A stretch of 17,895 nucleotides of DNA, from positions 1 to 17,895 of the forward strand of contig JAXDZV010000028.1 of NCBI GenBank assembly GCA_034086705.1. Direction: 5' to 3'. The first letter of the stretch is position 1; the number at the start of each line of letters is the position of its first letter. Of the stretch, positions 8,304-16,388 are shown piece by piece. The stretch is from UMGS1225 sp034086705 (GTDB taxonomy: Bacteria; Bacillota; Clostridia; Oscillospirales; CAG-272). The position numbers and the translations under genes were made by a program. The notes under the pieces are model-generated. The model was not told the DNA's origin and searched no databases. It worked only from the letters and a program-made list of their open reading frames with translations.

Positions 8304-8332
8304 ATCATACTCCATTCTTATCCGTTTGTCAA
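8304..8332 (-). promoter_or_regulatory. Promoter of the acyl carrier protein gene
   Basis: On the minus strand, TTGACA (8332-8327) and TATGAT (8309-8304) are separated by 17 bp. The start would be near 8297, giving a leader of about 60 nt. It faces away from the activase promoter 30 bp further on. Confidence 0.82.
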
Positions 8333-8362
8333 GTCCTTCCAACTAAAAAGTAGGCAGCTCGC

Positions 8363-8391
8363 TTGACAGCAGCAAACAGCTTTGTTATAAT
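8363..8391 (+). promoter_or_regulatory. Consensus promoter of the activase-fucosidase cassette
   Basis: TTGACA at 8363-8368, 17 bp, then TATAAT at 8386-8391, an exact consensus match. The start would be near 8398, about 25 nt before the activase ATG. It is divergent from the acpP promoter. Confidence 0.88.
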
Positions 8392-8422
8392 GTTAGAAGT
8401 GATTTACCCCGGAGGAATCAAA

Positions 8423-9328
8423 ATGAAAGGAATCGTCAGCGAAATACAACGCTTCTCCATCCATGACGGTCCTGGTATTCGCACAACGGTTTTTATGAAA
8501 GGCTGTCCGTTACGTTGCCGCTGGTGTCATAACCCGGAAACCAATGTGCCTTCTCCGCAAGTGCGTTTGACATTGATGAAATGCGTGCATTGCGGTGCAT
8601 GCGCAGCTGTCTGTCCCAAAGGATGTCATCAAATGACGGAGAACGGCCACACTTTTGCAGGTGACGCCTGCATATCCTGTAAAAAGTGTATCGCCATTTG
8701 TCCCACGAGGGCATTAACTCTGTGCGGAACGGAATGGGATGCAAAAGAAGTGGTAAATTATGCGGCAAGGGATATTCCGTTCTATGGTAATTCCGGTGGC
8801 ATCACTCTTTCCGGCGGCGAACCGATGTTGCAAGGCGATTTTTCCATTGAAATTTTGCAGCGTTCCAAAGCCGCAGGAATTCATACCTGTGTGCAAACAT
8901 GCGGGCAATTTGATTCTGCTTTTCTCCAGCCGATGCTTACCAACACAGACTACATTATGTGGGACATCAAGCACACAGATCCGCAGGAACACCGTGCTGT
9001 TTGCGGAGTTGGTCAGGACCGTATCCTCTCCAATCTGCGAACTGCTTCACAACAGCGCAAAGATATTTTGCTGCGTTCTGTAGTTGCCGTCGGTATTACA
9101 GACAGCATGGCACACATTGAAGCATTGGCCTCGCTTGCTGCGGAATTGTCTTTACAATCCGCTCCTGTTTTGCTGGCATTTCACCCTTTTGGCGCTTCCA
9201 AGGCAGACGAAATTGGTTGGGCACGTGAAAAAATGGGGGATGCGTATATTCCGACTGCGCAATCCATGCAGCACCTGCAAGCGCATCTTAATGCTTGCTT
9301 TGAAAAAGAGAAAGGAAAAAAGTTATGA
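8423..9328 (+). CDS. Glycyl-radical enzyme activating protein (radical SAM, ferredoxin insert)
   Basis: A 301-residue radical-SAM activase. It cleaves S-adenosylmethionine and abstracts a glycine hydrogen from a partner glycyl radical enzyme. The radical-SAM cluster ligands are Cys28, Cys32 and Cys35 in KGCPLRCRWCHNPE. An insert has two ferredoxin-like 4Fe-4S sets: Cys54/57/60/64 and Cys83/86/89/93. This insert is typical of activases for diol, glycerol, choline, hydroxyphenylacetate or benzylsuccinate-type enzymes rather than the short PflA. SGGITLSGGEPMLQ follows, with the GGEP SAM-binding motif. The start is the ATG at 8423, with GGAGGA at 8411-8416. An in-frame TTG at 8363 is the -35 box and cannot be the start. 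No glycyl radical enzyme gene is in the window. The stop overlaps the fucosidase start (ATGA). Confidence 0.93.
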   Translation: MKGIVSEIQRFSIHDGPGIRTTVFMKGCPLRCRWCHNPETNVPSPQVRLTLMKCVHCGACAAVCPKGCHQMTENGHTFAGDACISCKKCIAICPTRALTLCGTEWDAKEVVNYAARDIPFYGNSGGITLSGGEPMLQGDFSIEILQRSKAAGIHTCVQTCGQFDSAFLQPMLTNTDYIMWDIKHTDPQEHRAVCGVGQDRILSNLRTASQQRKDILLRSVVAVGITDSMAHIEALASLAAELSLQSAPVLLAFHPFGASKADEIGWAREKMGDAYIPTAQSMQHLQAHLNACFEKEKGKKL

Positions 9329-10686
9329 GTCAGGACGGAGTTAAAAATGGTGTACATACCTACACACCGCAAGGATATATTGCACCGCCTACACAGCTAT
9401 TACGTGATAAGCTTGATTGGTTTTGCGATCAAAAACTCGGTTTTATGGTGCATTTCGGTCCATATACTAATGCAGGGCTGATTGAATCCTGGGCTCTTTG
9501 TGATGAAGATGCCGATTGGTCACAAAGCCAAATCGATTGGACAGATGATATGGATCATTTCAAGCGCCAATACTACGGTCTCAATCGATCCTTTAATCCC
9601 ATTCGTCTGGATCCGCAGCGATGGGCAAAGACTGCAAAAAATGCAGGTGCCCGTTATGTACTGTTTACCATGAAGCACCATGATGGTTTTTGCATGTATG
9701 ACAGTGCCTATACAAACTATAAAGTCACAGACCCCAGCTGCCCGTTTTCCAACGATGCAAACGCAGACATTGCCAAAGCCGTCTTTGATGCGTTCCGAGC
9801 AGAACAAATGGGTATTGCAGCATATTTTTCCAAACCGGACTGGCACCATACCGATTTCTGGGACAACCACGGCATCGGGTATAAGACGACGCGGTATCCC
9901 TCCTACGATACCGCCAAAGAACCGGAACGCTGGGCGCGGTTTGTACAGTTCTTGCATGCACAAGTTCATGAAATTGCAGACCGCTACAATCCGGACATAT
10001 TGTGGTTTGACGGCGGTTGGATTCGACGTGAAACAGGAACCGACCCGCATATGGAAGAGTTAATCGCGGCCGTACGCAAAAAGCATCCTGCCATACTTGC
10101 CGCAAACCGAACAGTAACCGGCTGCTGTGAAGACTTTATTACACCGGAACAGCAAATTCCTCCCTCTCCGCTGACTATTCCGTGGGAAAGCTGTATGACA
10201 TTAACAGAATGTTTCTCTTATCGATTTGGTGAAACTTACATTGATTTGCGTACCCTGATTCATCGCCTAATGACCATTGTCGCTCGCGGTGGCAATTTAG
10301 CACTAAACGTCAGTCCGCAACCGGACGGCGCATTGCCCATAGGCGCAGTTCAACGCTTAGAAGGTCTGGGTACATGGCTGTCACAAATGGGCGAAGCCGT
10401 ATACGCAACGCGTATTTGCGCACCGTATGCCCACGATGCATTGCTGTATACCACCTCCAAAGACCATGCCCGCGTATATCTAACAGCGCTTTGGGAGGAA
10501 GGCCAGCACGCACCCGAATCATTCTCTTGCCCGCTTTCAAGCACGCGCCGTGTGCAGTCTGTCACGGCATTGGGCAACAACACACCATTAGACTTTTGCC
10601 AAAACGGTGACAAACTCACAATTCATTTGCAAAATTTACAGCAAAATCCGTATGCCGACGCTTTCCGCCTTGCTTTCGAGGAATGA
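9325..10686 (+). CDS. Alpha-L-fucosidase, glycoside hydrolase family 29-like
   Basis: A 453-residue retaining fucosidase catalytic domain without a signal peptide, so it probably acts in the cytoplasm on imported oligosaccharides. Family blocks in order are KLGFMVHFGPYTNAGLIESW (38-57), FNPIRLDPQRWAKTAKNAGA (90-109), YVLFTMKHHDGFCMYDS, NPDILWFDGGW, WESCMTL and ARGGNLALNVSPQPDG. The expected nucleophile is Asp229 in LWFDGGW, matching the family position. The acid/base residue is variable in GH29 and I cannot assign it. There is no C-terminal carbohydrate-binding module. AAAGGA precedes the ATG, which overlaps the activase stop; the lipoprotein gene starts 4 nt after its own stop. Substrate linkage cannot be told from sequence. 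Confidence 0.88.
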   Translation: MSQDGVKNGVHTYTPQGYIAPPTQLLRDKLDWFCDQKLGFMVHFGPYTNAGLIESWALCDEDADWSQSQIDWTDDMDHFKRQYYGLNRSFNPIRLDPQRWAKTAKNAGARYVLFTMKHHDGFCMYDSAYTNYKVTDPSCPFSNDANADIAKAVFDAFRAEQMGIAAYFSKPDWHHTDFWDNHGIGYKTTRYPSYDTAKEPERWARFVQFLHAQVHEIADRYNPDILWFDGGWIRRETGTDPHMEELIAAVRKKHPAILAANRTVTGCCEDFITPEQQIPPSPLTIPWESCMTLTECFSYRFGETYIDLRTLIHRLMTIVARGGNLALNVSPQPDGALPIGAVQRLEGLGTWLSQMGEAVYATRICAPYAHDALLYTTSKDHARVYLTALWEEGQHAPESFSCPLSSTRRVQSVTALGNNTPLDFCQNGDKLTIHLQNLQQNPYADAFRLAFEE

Positions 10687-10690
10687 GCGT

Positions 10691-11266
10691 ATGCGAACCG
10701 TACGCTTTTTGATCGCCGCATGCCTGTGTTGTGTGTTGTTTTTAAGCAGCTGTACTAAAACAGCACAATGGGCAACTCCGTATAATGGCGTTGACCTATC
10801 ATATATTCCAACTGTTTACTACGCTAATTATGGGAAGATCTGTTTTTTGTATGATGCTACGCAGGACGAAATTGCCGTCATTGAAGACGAAGATACCGTG
10901 TGTATTTCCAATCATGACGGAGGAGCATATTCCTTGGCAATCCACTATGAAGCAGACACACTGCAAGCAGCGGATGCAAAAGCTGCCGCCTTGGAACTGA
11001 TACAAGGAAGCAATCTTGCAGACTGCTCCCAACCGGAAGCAATCGAAAAAGCAGATTGTTTTGATTGTTTCCGCATTCATGCGGTGTGCGACGACGGGAG
11101 CGCCTGCGCCGTTTTATATGGTAACACCGAAACGGGACATTTTCAAATTTCATATATCATCGCGCCGGCCGCTACCAACGACCAGGCAGATCATGTGTTG
11201 GAAGTGTTGCAAACCGTTACATTCGGACAATACTCCGAACAGGACATTGTTTTCGTCGGTACGTAA
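10691..11266 (+). CDS. Small lipoprotein of unknown function
   Basis: A 191-residue protein that I do not recognise. The N terminus MRTVRFLIAACLCCVLFLSSC is a lipoprotein signal peptide: a positively charged start, a hydrophobic core and a lipobox LSSC whose cysteine would be lipidated. The mature part is acidic, rich in alanine and cysteine, and looks like a compact alpha/beta domain without repeats. The ATG at 10691 is chosen because it starts directly at the signal peptide and has GAGGA at 10678-10682. A longer frame back to 10607 lies wholly inside the fucosidase gene. It ends the activase-fucosidase cassette, so a surface role linked to glycan use is a guess from context only. Confidence 0.85.
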   Translation: MRTVRFLIAACLCCVLFLSSCTKTAQWATPYNGVDLSYIPTVYYANYGKICFLYDATQDEIAVIEDEDTVCISNHDGGAYSLAIHYEADTLQAADAKAAALELIQGSNLADCSQPEAIEKADCFDCFRIHAVCDDGSACAVLYGNTETGHFQISYIIAPAATNDQADHVLEVLQTVTFGQYSEQDIVFVGT

Positions 11267-11302
11267 AAATGCCATGCAGATAAACTCTGCATGGCATTTT
11301 TT
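11265..11302. terminator. Bidirectional intrinsic terminator between convergent genes
   Basis: AAAAATGCCATGCAGA and TCTGCATGGCATTTTT form a near-perfect 16-bp stem around TAAAC. There is a T run on the right and an A run on the left, so it can stop transcription from both sides. It separates the lipoprotein gene from the convergent CHAP/SLH gene whose stop is at 11311. Confidence 0.95.
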
Positions 11303-11310
11303 CTAACAAG

Positions 11311-12879
11311 TCACCCAATTTCTTTACCATATAGCCCGGCAAACCGCATAAAGATCGAGGCAACCTCCGCACGCTTAGCACCATCCAACGGAGCCAAAAT
11401 GCCTCCGCCCCTACCGCTGACAAATCCCATGCCCAAAGCCCAGCGCAACGGTTGTTCTGCAAATGCGGAAACTTGCGCAGCATCAGAGAAAGTCAGCGCA
11501 GCAGTCTGCGTTGTATCATACCCCTTGTATATCGCATACCGATACAGCAAGGCCGCAATCTGTTCGCGTGTAACGGTTGCATCCGGCGCGAAATGCGTTG
11601 CATCTACCCCGCTCACAACGCCAGACGCCGTTGCCCAATCTACCGCGGCAGTATACCATTTTCCGCGTGGAATATCAGCAAAATTGCACGGAGCGGCAAC
11701 CGGGCTGCCGTCCAGCCTCCATAATACCGAAACAAACATCGCACGTGTCATTGTAGTTTCCGGCTCAAAAATATACGCTCCCGTGCCACTGAACAGATTT
11801 CGCACATAAACAGCCTGCACAGCATTATAGTACCAGGCATTGTAGGCAACATCTGCAAAATAACCATCCGGTGGATCTGTAGAAATAATTACATAAGTAT
11901 CCACCATTTGACGTATTTTGGATCGGACCGCTTCATTCACAATGCCCGTAACCGGAAGCCCACATGCACTTTGGAACAAGCGGACTTTCTCATCCGTTGC
12001 TCTGCCAAAAGAACCGTCCACTACAAGCGTATATCCCAATTCATTCAAAGTATACTGAACCCAGCTTACATCTGTCCCTTTCATCACCGGTGAAGAAAGA
12101 GACAGATGCCGCTGTGGCTCGGGAAATCCGCCATATGGATCACCCGGATCGACTACCGTTGCATCGGTAACCGTTGTATATGCGGGAACTCCGTAATTTG
12201 CGATTCGGGTATTACTGTCCCAAACATCGCATCCATTTTTTCGATCATACTTTGCTTTGTCTGAAACACCGCGTGAATAGTTCCCGTCTACAGTGTAGAT
12301 ATATCTATCATCCACCTTGTACACCAAACCGACATGGTCAAACCCGTACCCATCGTTATTATATTCCAAGAATACGAGATCGCCCGGCAATATATTGCAA
12401 TAAGCGGTGTATGTATAGCAAGGAATCATAAAACCGCGATTCGCGCCGGCATATGCAATTGGACTTACATTCAGAATATTCGTCGGAATGCCAGCCATAC
12501 GGGCACACCAGCTCACAAATAAAGCACACCAGGGCAGAAAATATCCGTTTTGGTTGCCCAAAATCGCAGTACCGTAATAATACCCATATTCCGTATAATC
12601 TCTGCTGCCTGCCGTATTTCCGCCGCCGAGGTCTTTCACACTGTTTCCCTCATGATAGCCAACCTGCGAAAGGGCAACGTTTACAATATTTTGCCGCATA
12701 TCGGAGCCAAGTATGACGGCATTCAATCTTTGATAATATACGCTCGCGGCGTATGCATCACTGACCGCATACGGAGCTGCCGCGGCAGAAACTTCCAGCG
12801 GAAAGGCACCAAGCAGCGCAGCAACCAACAGCGCTATGCAGCTTAATGCCGAAACAGCTTTTCGGATTCGTGAATTCAT
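11311..12879 (-). CDS. Secreted CHAP-type peptidase with PG-binding domain and SLH repeats
   Basis: A 522-residue exported cell-wall protein. Residues 1 to about 32 are a signal peptide (core CIALLVAALLGAF, then SAAAA). Residues 60-220 are a CHAP/NlpC-P60-like cysteine peptidase or amidase domain: likely catalytic Cys118 in LPWCALFVSWC and His182 in DHVGLVYK. Residues 260-325 are a peptidoglycan-binding domain (VDGSFGRATDEKVRLFQ). Residues 338-522 hold three S-layer-homology repeats (FADVAYNAWYY, FADIPRGKWYT, FSDAAQVSAFA) that anchor proteins to secondary wall polymers. The start is the ATG at 12879, with AAAGGA upstream. A longer frame to 12972 lies inside glyS. It starts only 52 nt after the glyS stop, with a palindrome between. 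Confidence 0.9.
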   Translation of the reverse strand: MNSRIRKAVSALSCIALLVAALLGAFPLEVSAAAAPYAVSDAYAASVYYQRLNAVILGSDMRQNIVNVALSQVGYHEGNSVKDLGGGNTAGSRDYTEYGYYYGTAILGNQNGYFLPWCALFVSWCARMAGIPTNILNVSPIAYAGANRGFMIPCYTYTAYCNILPGDLVFLEYNNDGYGFDHVGLVYKVDDRYIYTVDGNYSRGVSDKAKYDRKNGCDVWDSNTRIANYGVPAYTTVTDATVVDPGDPYGGFPEPQRHLSLSSPVMKGTDVSWVQYTLNELGYTLVVDGSFGRATDEKVRLFQSACGLPVTGIVNEAVRSKIRQMVDTYVIISTDPPDGYFADVAYNAWYYNAVQAVYVRNLFSGTGAYIFEPETTMTRAMFVSVLWRLDGSPVAAPCNFADIPRGKWYTAAVDWATASGVVSGVDATHFAPDATVTREQIAALLYRYAIYKGYDTTQTAALTFSDAAQVSAFAEQPLRWALGMGFVSGRGGGILAPLDGAKRAEVASIFMRFAGLYGKEIG

Positions 12880-12904
12880 GTATATCTTTTCCTTTCGAGA
12901 AACA

Positions 12905-12926
12905 AGGAGCTGCATATGCAGCTCCT
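12905..12926. repeat. 22-bp perfect palindrome between glyS and the CHAP/SLH gene
   Basis: The arm AGGAGCTGCAT is followed by its exact reverse complement. As RNA from the minus strand it gives an 8-9 bp hairpin with a CATATG apex, followed by the weakly T-rich TTGTTTCTC. It could be a partial terminator or attenuator after glyS. No promoter is visible between it and the CHAP/SLH start. Confidence 0.7.
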
Positions 12927-12931
12927 CTCGG

Positions 12932-14323
12932 TTAAAACTGTATTCTTTCCTGCAGATAAGAGACGAGTGCATCGATAGGGAGACGAATTTGCTCCATAGT
13001 GTCTCTGTCTCGGATCGTCACACACTGATCGTTTTCAGAATCAAAATCGTAGCAAATGCAATAAGGGGTTCCAATTTCATCCTGCCGTCTGTATCGTTTA
13101 CCAATAGAACCGGCATCATCAAATTCCACTGTAAAGTGCTTGGCAAGCTCTGCATAAACTGCACCGGCTTGCTCAGACAGCTTTTTCGACAATGGCAATA
13201 CAGCCGCTTTAACCGGAGCCAGCGCGGGATGAAAATGCATTACTACCCGTGTATCCTTTTCGTCCAACTGCTCTTCATCGTATGCCTCTACCAAAAATGC
13301 CAACGTAATACGGTCTGCACCGAGCGAAGGCTCTATGACGTAAGGAGTATACCGCTCGTTTGTTTCCGGATCAAAATACTCCAACGGAGTACCGGAACAA
13401 TTGGAATGTTGCGTCAAATCATAATCAGTTCGATCTGCAATTCCCCACAGCTCTCCCCATCCAAACGGGAAAAGGTATTCAAAATCCGTCGTCGCTTTAG
13501 AGTAAAAGCAAAGCTCTTCCACGTCATGATCGCGCAAGCGAAGGTTTTCACGACTGATTCCCAAATCATATAAAAACCGTGCACAATATTCACGCCAATA
13601 AGAAAACCATTCCAAATCCGTACCCGGCTTACAGAAAAACTCCAGTTCCATTTGCTCAAATTCACGGATGCGGAAAATAAAGTTGCCCGGCGTAATTTCG
13701 TTACGGAAAGATTTACCGATCTGTCCGACGCCAAACGGAATTTTCTTACGTGTTGTACGTTGGATATTCTTAAAATTCACAAAAATTCCCTGCGCAGTCT
13801 CCGGGCGCAAATACAACGTATTGGCAGAATCCTCCGTAACCCCTTGAAAGGTCTTAAACATAAGATTGAATTTCCGAATATCCGTAAAATCACCCGAGCC
13901 GCAGGCAGGGCAACAGATATGGTGCGATCGGATATACTCCATCATTTCTGCGTCACTCCACCCCGCAGGGTTATCCGAAAGACCGTTTTGCGCAGCATAG
14001 TCCTCAATCAATTTATCCGCACGATGGCGGGTTTTACAAACACGGCAATCCATCAATGGATCGGAAAATCCCCCCAAATGTCCAGATGCCTCCCAGGTTT
14101 TGGGGTTCATCAAAATGGCACTGTCTAAGCCGACATTATACGGACATTCCTGTACAAATTTCTTCCACCAAACACGCTTGACATTGTTTTTTAATTCCAC
14201 ACCGAGCGGGCCGTAATCCCACGCGTTGGCAAGGCCGCCGTAAATTTCGGAGCCGCTGTACACAAACCCCCTGCCTTTGCATAGTGCTACTAGCTTCTCC
14301 ATGGTCTTTTCCGTATTTTTCAT
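12932..14323 (-). CDS. glyS: Glycyl-tRNA synthetase, single-chain dimeric type
   Basis: A 463-residue class II synthetase that charges tRNA-Gly. It is the single-chain (alpha2) form found in archaea, eukaryotes and many Gram-positives, not the GlyQ/GlyS heterotetramer; some annotations call it glyQS. Visible blocks are GFVYSGSEIYGGLANAWDYGPLG (motif 1 region), YLRPETAQGIFVNF, GVGQIGKSFRNEITPGNFIFR (motif 2, Arg207) and EPSLGADRITLAFL (motif 3). Cysteine pairs 93/96 and 138/141 in the insertion could bind zinc. A C-terminal anticodon-binding domain starts near 360 (LAPVKAAVLPLSKK). AGAGGA lies about 12 nt before the ATG, a rather long spacing. It has its own promoter. Confidence 0.95.
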   Translation of the reverse strand: MKNTEKTMEKLVALCKGRGFVYSGSEIYGGLANAWDYGPLGVELKNNVKRVWWKKFVQECPYNVGLDSAILMNPKTWEASGHLGGFSDPLMDCRVCKTRHRADKLIEDYAAQNGLSDNPAGWSDAEMMEYIRSHHICCPACGSGDFTDIRKFNLMFKTFQGVTEDSANTLYLRPETAQGIFVNFKNIQRTTRKKIPFGVGQIGKSFRNEITPGNFIFRIREFEQMELEFFCKPGTDLEWFSYWREYCARFLYDLGISRENLRLRDHDVEELCFYSKATTDFEYLFPFGWGELWGIADRTDYDLTQHSNCSGTPLEYFDPETNERYTPYVIEPSLGADRITLAFLVEAYDEEQLDEKDTRVVMHFHPALAPVKAAVLPLSKKLSEQAGAVYAELAKHFTVEFDDAGSIGKRYRRQDEIGTPYCICYDFDSENDQCVTIRDRDTMEQIRLPIDALVSYLQERIQF

Positions 14324-14379
14324 TACAATACAATCCTCTTTTCCCCCCGCTACCGGTTTGCAGCGGCGACAGTATTTTC

Positions 14380-14408
14380 ATTGTATCATGCCTTTTGTCC
14401 TTTGTCAA
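14380..14408 (-). promoter_or_regulatory. Promoter of glyS
   Basis: On the minus strand TTGACA (14408-14403), 17 bp, then TACAAT (14385-14380). The start would be near 14373, giving a leader of about 50 nt. The leader holds a small CCGCT/AGCGG hairpin but is too short for a T-box. Confidence 0.82.
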
Positions 14409-14450
14409 GAAAACCCGACCATTTCTGACAGACACGCAAATACACCAAAC

Positions 14451-15863
14451 TCAGCACGGAGCAATCCACGTTCCGTGCAACTCGCAAGCAGATGGATCAA
14501 ACCTTCCATTTGCATCCATGGTAATTGTCAGCTTTTTTGCATCGGTTTGCACCATCATACGTGCCGGATGCGGACAGCTTTTATGGTATAAATGCAACAC
14601 CAATCCCTGCTCTGTTTGCTCACAACAAGCAGCAGTCACGGTTTTTTCTATGACGCTATGGCGCAAAATCGGATACAGTTTCGGTCGGTAGTACGGTGCA
14701 GTAATTTCACTTATTTTAAAGCAACCGCAGCCCGCTTGCAAACTTTGCAAGGCTTTCCCATCCGAAAATGTTAAGCAAACAGCATCTTCCTGTCGTGAAA
14801 GCGTAAGCTGCGTAAAACCGCACGGGTTTTGCTGTAAACGATATACACCGCTTTGCAGAGTAATCGTGCCAGCATCCGGCACCGGTTCTGTCGGCATGGG
14901 CGCTGATCTGTCACCTTTGGCGCACAACAAGCGAGGCAGCAATGCATAAATTCGGTCCAGAAGTACCTGCACCTGTGGTGTATAAGATTGCAGCACAGCC
15001 ACCGTATGTTGTTCCGGGAAAACCAAAACAAACTGCCCATCCGATCCATCTGCACGATAGCCTCCGACGCTGTTTTTCCAAAAATGCCAACAATATCCGG
15101 CATTGGCATCCGCATTATCCCAACGGCCGCTGGTATCCGCATGTACGGTGCTTGCCATATGCAAATATGCTTCCGATACAATGCGGCGCCCGCGATACAG
15201 CCCACCGCCAAGCAGCATTTCTCCGAATTTTAACAAATCGTCCGCGCTGATTTGCAAGCCGGCACCTGCTTCAGAGGCACCGCTGCACGTGGTATTCATA
15301 CGGACATTTGTAATCCCCAGAGGAGCAAAAACGCGTCTGGTAAGATAATCAAATAGCTCCTCACCAGTCTTTTTACGAACAATTTCTCCCAGCATGCAGC
15401 TGCACGCGGTGTTATAAACCATATACGTCCCCGGCATACGGTCAAAGGGTTGTGCAAAAAACGTACTAACAGGATTCGCTGCATATTCAACCTGCGCCAT
15501 AGAGCATGCCGGTTGCCCTGCCTGCATGGAAAGCAAATCACAGATGCGTACTGCCAAAGCCTCCTGACACGGCTCCTGGGGCACTGATTCCGGAAAAATA
15601 TCGCAAAGCCGTTCTTCAAACGACAACAGCCCGTCATCCCAAAGGGTTCCGATTGCAACCGATGTAAAGCTTTTTGTGACAGAATAAACCTCCCGAACAT
15701 CCGCACAGCTATATGGCATTTTTGCCGCACGTACCAACAATTCCCCATCTTTTTCAATCAAAAGCGTATGCAAATCCGCACCGGCAGCAGCGCAATCTGC
15801 AAAGAAAGCACGGATCAGACTTGGATCCACCTGCGGTGCCGTTGTGCACCGTTCCATCTGCAT
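14451..15863 (-). CDS. Serine hydrolase, class C beta-lactamase-like (penicillin-binding-protein family)
   Basis: A 470-residue protein of the beta-lactamase/transpeptidase-like Pfam family. The nucleophile motif SxxK is SVTKSF (Ser61, Lys64). The second motif is YNTACSCMLGE (Tyr150), in the position of YxN. The third region reads GGYRADGSDGQFVLVFP in place of HxG/KTG. Residues from about 310 to the end form a separate beta-rich region seen in many esterase-like members. There is no signal peptide, so it is probably cytoplasmic and more likely an esterase or peptidase than an antibiotic-resistance enzyme. The start is the ATG at 15863, because GGAGGTGA lies 5 nt upstream; a frame reaching back to 15905 overlaps the previous gene. 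It lies 16 nt downstream of the YbaK gene and is likely cotranscribed. Confidence 0.87.
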   Translation of the reverse strand: MQMERCTTAPQVDPSLIRAFFADCAAAGADLHTLLIEKDGELLVRAAKMPYSCADVREVYSVTKSFTSVAIGTLWDDGLLSFEERLCDIFPESVPQEPCQEALAVRICDLLSMQAGQPACSMAQVEYAANPVSTFFAQPFDRMPGTYMVYNTACSCMLGEIVRKKTGEELFDYLTRRVFAPLGITNVRMNTTCSGASEAGAGLQISADDLLKFGEMLLGGGLYRGRRIVSEAYLHMASTVHADTSGRWDNADANAGYCWHFWKNSVGGYRADGSDGQFVLVFPEQHTVAVLQSYTPQVQVLLDRIYALLPRLLCAKGDRSAPMPTEPVPDAGTITLQSGVYRLQQNPCGFTQLTLSRQEDAVCLTFSDGKALQSLQAGCGCFKISEITAPYYRPKLYPILRHSVIEKTVTAACCEQTEQGLVLHLYHKSCPHPARMMVQTDAKKLTITMDANGRFDPSACELHGTWIAPC

Positions 15864-15879
15864 AAAATTCACCTCCACA

Positions 15880-16362
15880 TCACACTGACTTACATAAACA
15901 TGCAAAAGAAAGCGGAATTGCTATAGCAAGCTCGTCAATTCCGATTTCAATTTGCAAACCGATTCTACCACCGGATACAAAAATTGTCTTCTGCAACCGT
16001 GCACTTTCGTCTACCACCGTTTTGAAAAATTTCTTCATCCCAATCGGCGAGCATCCGCCATGCACATATCCGGTCAAAGGAAACAAGTCCTTGGCCTTTA
16101 GCATTTCAACGCTTTTTTCACAAACGCTTATCGCTGCTTTTTTTAAATCCAACTCCTGCGCAGCAGGCACAATAAAAACATAATGTGTCCCCGTTTTACC
16201 AACGGTCACAAGTGTTTTAAAGACCGTCTGCACATCTTGCCCCAAAATTTGCGCAACTTTCAAAGCACTGCAAGCCTGTACCGTTGTAAAACTATGCAAA
16301 ATAAACGGTATACCCATTTGCTCTAAATACCGCACGGCATTTGTTTTCTCTGTTTTTTTCAA
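15880..16362 (-). CDS. ybaK: Cys-tRNA(Pro) deacylase YbaK/EbsC family
   Basis: A protein of about 160 residues in the YbaK editing-domain family, which hydrolyses mischarged Cys-tRNA-Pro or related aminoacyl-tRNAs in trans. Family blocks are KTNAVRYLEQMGIPF, VFKTLVTVGKTGTHYVFIVPA (with the conserved lysine), GYVHGGCSPIGMKK and TIFVSGGRIGLQIEI. The upstream in-frame ATG at 16386 lies just beside a TATAAT -10 box at 16394-16389. It would therefore be upstream of, or at, the transcription start. I choose the TTG at 16362, which has AGAGGGAAG just before it and gives the family's usual KKTxKTNAVR start. The serine hydrolase gene follows by 16 nt. Confidence 0.88.
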   Translation of the reverse strand: MKKTEKTNAVRYLEQMGIPFILHSFTTVQACSALKVAQILGQDVQTVFKTLVTVGKTGTHYVFIVPAAQELDLKKAAISVCEKSVEMLKAKDLFPLTGYVHGGCSPIGMKKFFKTVVDESARLQKTIFVSGGRIGLQIEIGIDELAIAIPLSFACLCKSV

Positions 16363-16388
16363 TGGTCTTCCCTCTTTCTTGAGCATGT

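Noticed and set aside
8363..8422. TTG start at 8363 extending the activase by 20 residues
   Set aside because: This TTG is the first part of a consensus -35 box, and the -10 and SD lie inside the extension.
14324..14380. T-box riboswitch upstream of glyS
   Set aside because: The leader after the predicted start is only about 50 nt and lacks the T-box sequence and terminator.
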